Made by a program: the position numbers and the translations under genes. Below, one piece after another: positions 16,843-23,117 of a DNA stretch of 23,117 bases. The stretch covers positions 1 through 23,117 of the forward strand of contig CAZFLY010000046.1 of NCBI GenBank assembly GCA_964519995.1, given 5' to 3'. This stretch comes from CAZFLY01 sp964519995. Lineage in GTDB: Bacteria; Planctomycetota; Phycisphaerae; Sedimentisphaerales; Anaerobacaceae. Numbering within the stretch: position 1 is the stretch's first letter; every line of letters starts with the position of its first letter. Below the pieces are notes generated by a model. That model made no database searches. It saw only the letters and a program-made list of their open reading frames with translations, and was not told the origin of the DNA.

Positions 16843-16885
16843 GGGCCTATTCTGATTCATTCAGAATAGGCCCTGGTTGTTTCTT
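16843..16885 (+). terminator. Rho-independent terminator after the PEP-CTERM gene
   Basis: A perfect 13-bp stem (GGGCCTATTCTGA, 16843-16855, with its complement at 16861-16873) and a 5-base loop are followed by TGGTTGTTTCTT. It lies 38 bases after the stop codon. Confidence 0.85.
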
Positions 16886-17417
16886 GGGGAGAAATGCTCA
16901 CCCACACAAGCATATATTTGCGAACGACGGCTTCGAGAGACTCACAGAAGACCACCTCTCTCCTACTCTGTTTCGCATGAGATTAGCCAAAATCAAGAGT
17001 TAAAAATGCCAGCAACAACAGTTTCTATTATCACCGCTCAGGACCGGCTCTGTCACTACTCGCGTTCAGTAAGCTGATACAGAAGCGTTTGGGCATCTGG
17101 GATGTCATACCATCTGTCATTAAGACTTCCTATGTTTTTCCATCAGAAACCATTATGCGTAAAAGCAGGACTCAGCACAGCAATAACGGTACCATCGCTT
17201 TGCTAAGCAAATTGTGCAAAAGGTGTTTTTCTTACACAATATGGGCTCCTGTCGACGAACATTCGGAAATGTCAACAAAGATTCTGTATTATAATCCCTT
17301 CAATATTATTGATATTGATTTGAACGCATAATATAATTGGTCACGTGGATATCCGTATTAAAACTTATTGAACTTTTAATATCTAATGAAACATTATAAG
17401 GACAATGGCCGAAAGAC
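16886..17417. other. Intergenic stretch with no gene seen
   Basis: More than 500 bases without a supportable gene. Short frames here lack ribosome sites and protein-like composition. The right part (17290-17400) is very AT-rich. I see no clear promoter. Confidence 0.5.
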
Positions 17418-17510
17418 GTCATTCCCGCGGAAGCGGGAATCCAGCCGTTTTATACATGTTTTCTGGACTCTCCTCAGGACACCCTACGGCGCTGCTTTCG
17501 CAGGAGTGAC
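17418..17510. repeat. REP/MITE-like palindromic element (GTCATTCCCGC type)
   Basis: The left end GTCATTCCCGCGGAAGCGGG matches the complement of the right end (17491-17510) at about 15 of 19 positions. The left arm also folds alone (CCCGC, GAA-type loop, GCGGG) and is followed by AATCCAG, while CTGGACTC recurs at 17463-17470. This is the well-known GTCATTCCCGCGNAAGCGGGAATCCAG type found scattered in many bacterial genomes. It lies 59 bases before the PIN-TRAM gene. Confidence 0.65.
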
Positions 17511-17569
17511 AGTCCAGGTGTTCCATTGTTTATTCAACTATCAATAGTAATCATTTGGAGGTTATAAAA

Positions 17570-18700
17570 ATGTTGCTTTGGATTTTCAGGTTTATTTTCC
17601 TTATCGTGGTTGCTGGAGTTCTGTTCGTCAATTCGAGTTCTGAGGCAATAGCAGGAGCAGCCGAACCATCTAATTTCTGGGCGGTAGTATGGAGTGGACT
17701 GGGAATGGCAGCTTTTGTTTTCCTGCTGGATGTTCTTACACCCAAGGAAAAACTCAGCGCCCTTGCCGGAGTGTTCTTTGGCCTGCTGGTCGGACTACTT
17801 ATCAGTGTGGCACTGGCGCCTGTCGTGGATATGATGAGTGACACGTACTTCGTTCGGATAACTGCAGAAGGATCTCGAGTAAATAGATTGACTCCCGAAG
17901 CAGTGGCGGCAATCAAATGGATGTTGGGGATTTGCGTATGCTATCTTGCTATAAGCACCGTAATGCGAACTAAGGATGATGTGCGTTTTGTAGTTCCTTA
18001 CGTTGAATTTGCCAAGCAAACTAAGGGTGCACGGCCCATGATTTTGGATACTTCCGCAATTGTGGATGGACGGATAGCTGATATGTGCCAGAATAAGCTA
18101 TTTGATTCTCCTATCGTCGTTCCTCGTTTTGTTCTCAACGAACTACAACTCATAGCTGATTCGGCTGATAAGCTCAAACGGAACCGCGGCAGACGGGGAC
18201 TTGACGTGCTCAACAGGATGCAAACTAACACCGCGATTGAAGTGGAGATTGATGACACTATGTTTCCAGAGGTCGAGGAAGCAAAAGGAGTAGACCAGAA
18301 AATAACGCTGTTCACCAAGATCCGTAATGGCCGGCTTGCGACTACAGACTACAACCTTAGCAAAGTGGCGCAGGTACGTGGCGTTGACGTGATCAATATG
18401 AACGATCTGGCTAATTCTCTGAAGGTGGTTGCTTTGCCGGGCGAGACTATGCAGGTGAAGATCATAAAACCCGGCGAGGAGGCAGAGCAAGGCATAGGCT
18501 ACCTCGATGATGGAACGATGATCGTTGTAGAAGGGGCCCGTAACAAAATTGGCAAAGATGTCCTTATCAGCATAACAAGCTCGCTACAGACATCGGCTGG
18601 AAAAATGATTTTCGGTAAATTCGAAGGGTTCGGCGGAGACAGGAACGGAAACTACAGGCGTACAGCAAACAAAAAACCTGTGCAAACCAGGACCACCTAA
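17570..18700 (+). CDS. Membrane-anchored PIN-TRAM domain protein (YacL-like)
   Basis: This is a 376-residue protein. Four membrane helices (about 3-20, 36-56, 60-82 and 112-131) are followed by a PIN ribonuclease-fold domain (157-285) and a TRAM domain (about 288-350). PIN acidic residues are present: Asp160 (LDTSAIVDGRI), Glu191 (VLNELQ), Asp242 (GVDQK) and Asp260 (TTDYN). The family resembles YacL of Firmicutes; an RNase activity at the membrane is inferred and the biological target is unknown. A clear GGAGG at 17557-17561 lies 8 bases before ATG 17570. The TTG at 17555 overlaps this ribosome site and is unlikely to be the start. Confidence 0.93.
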   Translation: MLLWIFRFIFLIVVAGVLFVNSSSEAIAGAAEPSNFWAVVWSGLGMAAFVFLLDVLTPKEKLSALAGVFFGLLVGLLISVALAPVVDMMSDTYFVRITAEGSRVNRLTPEAVAAIKWMLGICVCYLAISTVMRTKDDVRFVVPYVEFAKQTKGARPMILDTSAIVDGRIADMCQNKLFDSPIVVPRFVLNELQLIADSADKLKRNRGRRGLDVLNRMQTNTAIEVEIDDTMFPEVEEAKGVDQKITLFTKIRNGRLATTDYNLSKVAQVRGVDVINMNDLANSLKVVALPGETMQVKIIKPGEEAEQGIGYLDDGTMIVVEGARNKIGKDVLISITSSLQTSAGKMIFGKFEGFGGDRNGNYRRTANKKPVQTRTT

Positions 18701-18760
18701 AATATAGCTGCGCGCGGAACTGCAGAATTAAACAAGTTAAAAGCGTGCAGAGAAATGCTT

Positions 18761-18793
18761 GTGCTCTTTTTTTATCCCGAGCTAAAAAAGCAC
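18761..18793. terminator. Possible shared terminator between convergent genes
   Basis: GTGCT followed by a run of seven T (18767-18773) pairs with AAAAAAGCAC (18784-18793), one bulge. It spans the end of the - strand membrane protein gene, 60 bases after the PIN-TRAM gene stop. No long T tract follows the full stem on either side, so the call is weak. Confidence 0.3.
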
Positions 18794-19440
18794 TTCAGAA
18801 AAAACGCTATGGCTGTTATGTAGCCAAGCGCAAATAACGGCCAATAGAAATAAGCTTGAAAATCCGGTTCAGTCACATGTAGACCGGCCACACAGAACGA
18901 GACGACTATAATAATAGAAGCGATAATAAATCCAAACCAGTCAAGCACAGTCACCTTAATAGGCACACTGTAAGAATCACGGTAGAAAATTACGACAGCG
19001 AATACAAACATCGCTACTGAAACAAGGAGGGGACAAAGAACAGGTGAGGCCCAGACAGTCGGTATCAAAAACAGTATGTCCCAATCCATAATGGAGGCGG
19101 GCCAGCCAAGAAGAGCCTTTAGCCAAACGTAATAGAAGATATCCCAAACCGCAAAAATCATCAAGAAATAAGCAAACCTCTGCCGTAAATTCCAGCCAAA
19201 TAACCAAGCACCGGTCAGCATTATAACTACCGTTGATGCCTCCCTGCCAATTTCGATCAGGAGCAGCCGTTTCCACAGCGGGCTAAGACCAAAAGTCTCC
19301 AACGGAAAAGCAAATCCGTCAGGATGAAAAATAGCTCGCAGGTACACAACCACGGTTGCTTCAATGTACCCAAAGGCAACGCTGAAAATAATGACAATGA
19401 GCAATCTTTTCAGTGTAGTGTCTAATGGCTCTGATTTCAT
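18772..19440 (-). CDS. Uncharacterised six-helix membrane protein
   Basis: This is a 222-residue inner-membrane protein with about six helices. Charged and aromatic residues sit within or beside them: FGYIEATVVVYLRAIFHP near the N-terminus, LIEIGREAST, FAVWDIFYYVWLKALLGWP in the middle, and IMDWDILFLIPTVWASP. The concentration of Glu, Arg and Asp in membrane segments suggests a buried functional site rather than a mere anchor, but I cannot assign a function. An AGGAG lies 10 bases before ATG 19440. It is followed by the convergent PIN-TRAM gene. The 149 bases upstream (19441-19589) show no gene. Confidence 0.8.
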   Translation of the reverse strand: MKSEPLDTTLKRLLIVIIFSVAFGYIEATVVVYLRAIFHPDGFAFPLETFGLSPLWKRLLLIEIGREASTVVIMLTGAWLFGWNLRQRFAYFLMIFAVWDIFYYVWLKALLGWPASIMDWDILFLIPTVWASPVLCPLLVSVAMFVFAVVIFYRDSYSVPIKVTVLDWFGFIIASIIIVVSFCVAGLHVTEPDFQAYFYWPLFALGYITAIAFFLKCFFSSG

Positions 19441-19589
19441 AATCGAAAGGCTCCTCTCGTCAGACCATTCATCCCCAAACTGAAATTTCGATTGTATTAA
19501 ATTACTTCAAGTATTTCAAACCAAGCACGATGGCAAATACCGTAATGTATAATCAAAATATGTGCTGCGTCACTAACAGACATGCAATA

Positions 19590-20648
19590 CTAAAGAGCCT
19601 GCAATTCTTTCAGCAATGTGCTAACGATTCTACTTTCCGGTACTACTGAAACTTTTCTACCGTGGCGGTAGAGAAAGGCTTTATTCTTGGCAGCACAAAT
19701 AGCCAGGTCTGCATCAGCAGCTTCACCGGGGCCGTTAACGACGCAGCCCATGACCGCGATGCGTATGGGCTTTCGCACAGTTATCAGAGCTTTTTCTACA
19801 CGATTGGCAAGCTTGACTACATCGATTTGAGCCCTTGCGCAAGTCGGACATACTATCAACTCAGGAACCAAACGTTTATAGAGACCAAGACCAACAAGAA
19901 TTTCTTTTGCGGTTTTTACCTCGTGTATGGGAGCGCCCGCAATGCTTACTCTTACAGTATCACCTATACCCTCAGCAAGAAGTACTCCTAAAGCAATAGC
20001 TGAGCGTATTTGGGCATCTTTGGTCAGTCCGGCATGAGTTAGGCCAACATGGATAGGATAGTCAAATGCCTGTGCAATTTTTCGGTTGATTTCGATGGTC
20101 CTCAGGATATCACTGCTTTTTGCACTGAGGACCAGTTGAGTGAAGTTACAATTCTCAAAGAGCCGGACGTAACTTTTCATCTTTCTTAACATCAACGCAG
20201 TACGTTTGCCAATTGGAATAGGCTCCTTTTTCAGGTCTCTGATGCTTGCTTCGTTAATGCCGATGCGAATAGCGGCTTTGTGCATTTTTGCCGCATCAAT
20301 TATACGGTGGATTGCTTTATGGGACTTTATATTGCCAGGATTCAGCCTAATCTTGGCTGCTCCTGCTTCAATTGCCTCGATAGCCCTTTCGGGGCTGAAG
20401 TGCACATCAGCAATGAGTGGCACATTTACTCGCTGAACAATTTGCGCAAAAGCTGTCGTATCAGAACGTCTGGGCACAGCGATCCTGATTAATCCACAGC
20501 CTGCCCGAACAAGCTGATTTATCTGCCTAACACAGCGGGCAATGTCAGTAGTAGGCACCTTCGTCATCGATTGAATGACGATGGGAGCGCAAGAACCGAT
20601 TATAACTGAGCCAACTTTGACCGTTTTTGTCTTTCTTCTTTTTATCAT
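19590..20648 (-). CDS. ispG: 4-hydroxy-3-methylbut-2-en-1-yl diphosphate synthase
   Basis: This 352-residue enzyme of the penultimate MEP-pathway step turns MEcPP into HMBPP. It has the TIM-barrel half (VGSVIIGSCAPIVIQSMTK, LIADVHF, KIRLNPGNI) and the C-terminal cluster half: CPTC (Cys267, Cys270), then GCVVNGPGE (Cys302, Glu309), the three cysteines and one glutamate that bind the 4Fe-4S cluster. The length fits the short bacterial type. One oddity: the usual TEAG motif reads THAG (His205), with codon CAT. No ribosome site is seen before ATG 20648. It is divergent from the hydrolase gene. Confidence 0.96.
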   Translation of the reverse strand: MIKRRKTKTVKVGSVIIGSCAPIVIQSMTKVPTTDIARCVRQINQLVRAGCGLIRIAVPRRSDTTAFAQIVQRVNVPLIADVHFSPERAIEAIEAGAAKIRLNPGNIKSHKAIHRIIDAAKMHKAAIRIGINEASIRDLKKEPIPIGKRTALMLRKMKSYVRLFENCNFTQLVLSAKSSDILRTIEINRKIAQAFDYPIHVGLTHAGLTKDAQIRSAIALGVLLAEGIGDTVRVSIAGAPIHEVKTAKEILVGLGLYKRLVPELIVCPTCARAQIDVVKLANRVEKALITVRKPIRIAVMGCVVNGPGEAADADLAICAAKNKAFLYRHGRKVSVVPESRIVSTLLKELQAL

Positions 20649-20747
20649 ATCAAAATTGTAGCTTGTCTTATGCCGTCGAGCAAATTAAAATGCCCGCGAC
20701 CATTGCTGACCAATGGTAGACCATTAAGTGTTTTCTTGAATACTATT

Positions 20748-21599
20748 ATGAGTTCACTGCTGATATTTGTTGCATTAGTATTGCTTGCTGCCTATGGAGC
20801 ATGGGGATTAACGTTGTTTTTTATACAGCCAAAGCTGCTATATAATCCTTTGCGAGAAGTCACCTGCACACCCGTAGCTATGGGACTGGATTTTGAAGAT
20901 GCTGTTTTCACAAGCAGTGATGGTTTGAGATTGTCCGGCTGGTACATTCCTGCACAAAACTCGGAGTTAACAATCTTGTTATGCCATGGCAACGCAGGCA
21001 ATATGATGCACCACCTGGAGATCATAAACGCTATTTACAATCTTGGAATCAGCTGCTTGATTTTTGACTATCGTGGCTATGGAGACAGCGAGGGCAGACC
21101 CAGCGAAAAGGGAACCTATCTGGACGCCGAAGCTGCCTATAAATGGCTGACCGACGTGAAAAAATTGCTGCCGGACGAAATTATTATCTTCGGCCGATCA
21201 CTGGGTGGAAGCATCGCAGCTCATCTGGCAAGCAAAGTCAGAGCAAAAGCGTTAGTCCTGGAAAGCGCCTTTACGTCGTATGTTGACATCGGACGAAAAT
21301 TCTATCCCTATATGCCCGTACGCTGGTTTGCAAGATTCAGTTACAGAACTATCGACTTCATTAAGAACATTCATTGTCCTGTTTTGCTGATTTATAGCAA
21401 AGACGATGAGATCATACCATTTGAGTTAGGCCTAAGGCTATACGAAGCAGCAAACGAACCAAAAGAGTTTATCGAGATTTCCGGTAGTCACAATGGCAGC
21501 TTCATCGAATCCAACAAAACCTACGAACAGGCTTGGAAAAAGTGGCTGGAACTGCTGAAACAATATAAACTCCAATCTACTCACCAGAAAGCTTGTTAG
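20748..21599 (+). CDS. Membrane-anchored alpha/beta hydrolase (BEM46/ABHD13-like)
   Basis: This 283-residue hydrolase has an N-terminal membrane helix (about residues 3-26) and a globular alpha/beta hydrolase domain. The oxyanion motif is CHGNAGNM, the nucleophile elbow GRSLGG (Ser151), and the other triad members are Asp220 (SKDDEIIP) and His248 (GSHNGSF). DYRGYGDSEG is typical of the BEM46/ABHD13 group. Relatives are lipid or thioester hydrolases; the substrate is unknown. ATG 20748 is chosen because the helix follows at once and it leaves 99 bases to the divergent ispG start for promoters. ATG 20670 would add 26 unlikely residues. No ribosome site is clear for either. Confidence 0.9.
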   Translation: MSSLLIFVALVLLAAYGAWGLTLFFIQPKLLYNPLREVTCTPVAMGLDFEDAVFTSSDGLRLSGWYIPAQNSELTILLCHGNAGNMMHHLEIINAIYNLGISCLIFDYRGYGDSEGRPSEKGTYLDAEAAYKWLTDVKKLLPDEIIIFGRSLGGSIAAHLASKVRAKALVLESAFTSYVDIGRKFYPYMPVRWFARFSYRTIDFIKNIHCPVLLIYSKDDEIIPFELGLRLYEAANEPKEFIEISGSHNGSFIESNKTYEQAWKKWLELLKQYKLQSTHQKAC

Positions 21600-21648
21600 C
21601 AAACATACCTGTCGCAGCGTTTTTTAGTAGATCTCCATTCTGGTTGGA

Positions 21649-21920
21649 TCACTGAGTGTTCTGCTGTGGGGTCTCCGGTGTGGCAGCAAGTGGTGAAGTC
21701 TTGACATCTACAGCACTGGCCTTTCCTGCACGCTGGCTCTTTAAGTAGTATTTTCTATTCAAAATGCCTCGTATCACCATTCCGATGCCTACACCACATA
21801 AGATATGCCTTTTTCGATAGCTGTTAGAATCCGCTTGTGTTCACGCCGACTCTTGAAATAGGAAACCAGCACACCAACAATTATCGAGACTGCGATACTC
21901 ACGAACACAACGGATCCTAT
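21649..21920 (-). pseudogene. Decayed small membrane-protein gene: lost start codon and frameshift
   Basis: A perfect AAGGAGG (21926-21932) is followed 5 bases later by ATA where ATG is expected. From there a frame of 43 codons reads one membrane helix (VVFVSIAVSIIVGVLVSYF) and a basic helix (KSRREHKRILTAIEKG), then stops at 21789. One frame over, without a stop, the sequence goes on GVGIGMVIRGILNRKYYLKS and then a Thr/Pro/Gln-rich tail to TGA at 21649. Joined, the parts look like a single protein of roughly 90 residues, a helix-AIEKG-helix type that reminds me of DUF6249 proteins. The shift lies near a run of five A. It is downstream of the THNG lipoprotein gene on the same strand. A sequencing error could explain one defect but hardly both. 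Confidence 0.5.
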
Positions 21921-21983
21921 GATTACCTCCTTGTAAATTTTCGTCCTTTCAAGATTTATAACTCACTTCGAAAACTTTTTCTG

Positions 21984-22832
21984 CTATCTTATATTTATAG
22001 AGCCATTGTGCGTCTCGAGGCGCAGTTTGCCCTGGCCTGTTCCAATCGTCCCTTTGATTTTCCTTTTACTTATTTTCCCAACCACTGATACTGGTAAATC
22101 AGTCTTTATTGAGCCATTATGCGTTGAAATATCGACCTGAGCAGATAAATTGGGCGGCGCTGTAAATTCTATGCCTCCATTATGAGTAACCGCTGATACA
22201 TTGCAAACGGCTGGGGCGGTCTGGATGTAATATACACTTATTTTACCGTTGTGTGTCCTAAGCTTGGCGTTGCCAGCGATTTCTTCACATCTAATTGACC
22301 CATTGTGCGTCTGGAGATTTGCTGCGCCGGTGAGTTTCATCAGCGTCATCTTTCCATTGTGAGTTGTTGCGGTAACATCACCCGTAATTTCTGCAATACT
22401 GACAGCCCCATTGTGTGTAGTCAGTTGCAGATTCATACAATTTGGTACTGTTGCCTTGAAACTGACTTTTATCGACCGGTTGACAAGGGGGGTCGGTTTC
22501 TCGATTTTGACAACCAACTTGTCACCTAAACGATCGAGTCTTACTTGCGTCTGCTCAGCCAGTTCTTTGGCCTCTTTTTCCGTGGCCGCGCCTGCAACGA
22601 TGGTGGCTGTAAGGCTGCACTTGGTTACATCAGCACCTTCAATTGTAATTGAGCCGTTGTGGGTTTTGGCCTCCAATAAACTTCCCTCTTCCATAGGCGC
22701 TGATAACTGAACCAGCCTCTGATACTGTGCTAAAATAGGACATCCGCCGATCTGGACGCAACATCCTGCAACAAAAACCACCGAGCATAGGAGAATACCA
22801 ATCGAGATTTGCTTTGAAACCTTTTTCTTCAT
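21984..22832 (-). CDS. DUF4097-type lipoprotein with eight THNG repeats
   Basis: This is a 282-residue exported protein. The signal peptide ends in a lipobox (VAGC, Cys24), so it should be lipid-anchored. The rest is short beta-strand repeats with Thr-His-Asn-Gly at residues 57, 139, 157, 175, 193, 216, 237 and 274. Four of these are exactly 18 residues apart, fitting rungs of a beta-helix. This is the pattern of DUF4097 (putative adhesin) proteins; no enzyme activity is known for the family as far as I recall, and the exact role is unknown. An AAAGGA 8 bases before the ATG is part of a 15-base leader (22834-22848) that recurs before the next gene downstream (21938-21952). Confidence 0.88.
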   Translation of the reverse strand: MKKKVSKQISIGILLCSVVFVAGCCVQIGGCPILAQYQRLVQLSAPMEEGSLLEAKTHNGSITIEGADVTKCSLTATIVAGAATEKEAKELAEQTQVRLDRLGDKLVVKIEKPTPLVNRSIKVSFKATVPNCMNLQLTTHNGAVSIAEITGDVTATTHNGKMTLMKLTGAANLQTHNGSIRCEEIAGNAKLRTHNGKISVYYIQTAPAVCNVSAVTHNGGIEFTAPPNLSAQVDISTHNGSIKTDLPVSVVGKISKRKIKGTIGTGQGKLRLETHNGSINIR

Positions 22833-22864
22833 CTTTTCGTCCTTTCAATGTATAGCCTTCTAGT

Positions 22865-23050
22865 CTGATTACCTTATTCTTAATAGACCCCCATGCATAC
22901 TCAGATAAATCTCGCCGACACAACAGAGCTACCCCGGCACTACAACCGTGGCAACCTTTCTTTCGACCTTGGAAACACCATTAGAGGCAAGTCGGTTCTG
23001 ACAGAATCATTGTGTGTCCAAGCTGGCTTCAAATAGTCGTTTGTTTTCAT
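22865..23050 (-). pseudogene. Probable decayed copy of the THNG lipoprotein C-terminus
   Basis: ATG 23050, preceded by AAAGGA, opens a 36-codon frame (stop 22940) that contains WTHNDSVRTDLPL. This resembles STHNGSIKTDLPV of the intact lipoprotein (residues 236-248), also at DNA level. After the stop, another frame reads SEYAWGSIKNKVIR, which lines up with the lipoprotein's end ETHNGSINIR at about the right distance. The simplest reading is a frameshifted tandem duplicate. It could also be a short real peptide gene. The rest of 22833-23117 is non-coding. Confidence 0.4.
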
Positions 23051-23117
23051 CTTCTGATTTCCTTTGCGTATCAAGTTATTTTAGAGCATTTACTATCTTT
23101 TGTCCATTAGTCGCTAG

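Noticed and set aside
21785..21810. Programmed -1 frameshift at the A-rich site
   Set aside because: Only five A occur and they are not in the frame needed for an X XXY YYZ heptamer. The missing start codon also favours decay.

Overview
This window looks like a chromosomal piece of a moderate-GC bacterium, most likely a Planctomycetota relative of the Phycisphaerae/Sedimentisphaerales type. The reasons are a LamG protein with a C-terminal PEP-CTERM sorting signal, weak or absent Shine-Dalgarno sites at many genes, a six-domain S1 with a long acidic tail in the order cmk-plsC-ispH-rpsA, and a DUF4097-type lipoprotein. That assignment is an inference; no rRNA or other decisive marker is present. 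I found no tRNA, rRNA, CRISPR array, insertion sequence or phage module.

Layout. Positions 1-2974: a strong + strand terminator for a gene left of the window, then a 787-residue orphan protein on the - strand with a PD-(D/E)XK nuclease-like centre. Positions 2975-5969: a GC-rich B12-binding radical SAM gene, a GGQ release-factor-like gene, a 34-bp remnant of a second radical SAM gene that runs into an 8-bp tandem repeat, a small membrane/coiled-coil protein, and further short tandem repeats. Positions 5970-7383: a secreted GH26 glycosidase and an acylphosphatase, both -. Positions 7517-9376: a large polytopic membrane protein of GT-C-like appearance.

Positions 9575-15311 form the housekeeping core on the + strand: a GAF-SpoIIE phosphatase, cytidylate kinase, acyltransferase PlsC (overlapping cmk), IspH and ribosomal protein S1. 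Positions 15312-16804: a long, apparently structured leader and a PEP-CTERM/LamG surface protein closed by a textbook terminator. Positions 17418-18700: a dispersed palindromic element, then a membrane-anchored PIN-TRAM protein. Positions 18772-21599: an uncharacterised membrane protein (-), IspG (-) and a divergent BEM46-like hydrolase (+). IspG and IspH together give the last two steps of the MEP isoprenoid pathway.

Positions 21649-23050 (-) hold a lipoprotein with eight Thr-His-Asn-Gly repeats. It is flanked downstream by a small membrane-protein gene that looks decayed (AUA in place of its start codon plus a frameshift) and upstream by what looks like a decayed copy of the lipoprotein's own C-terminus. 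The observations most worth checking are this decay and duplication cluster, the orphan nuclease-like protein, the structured leader before the PEP-CTERM gene, and a Glu-to-His change in a conserved IspG motif. I did not find a clear, complete, previously undescribed system.
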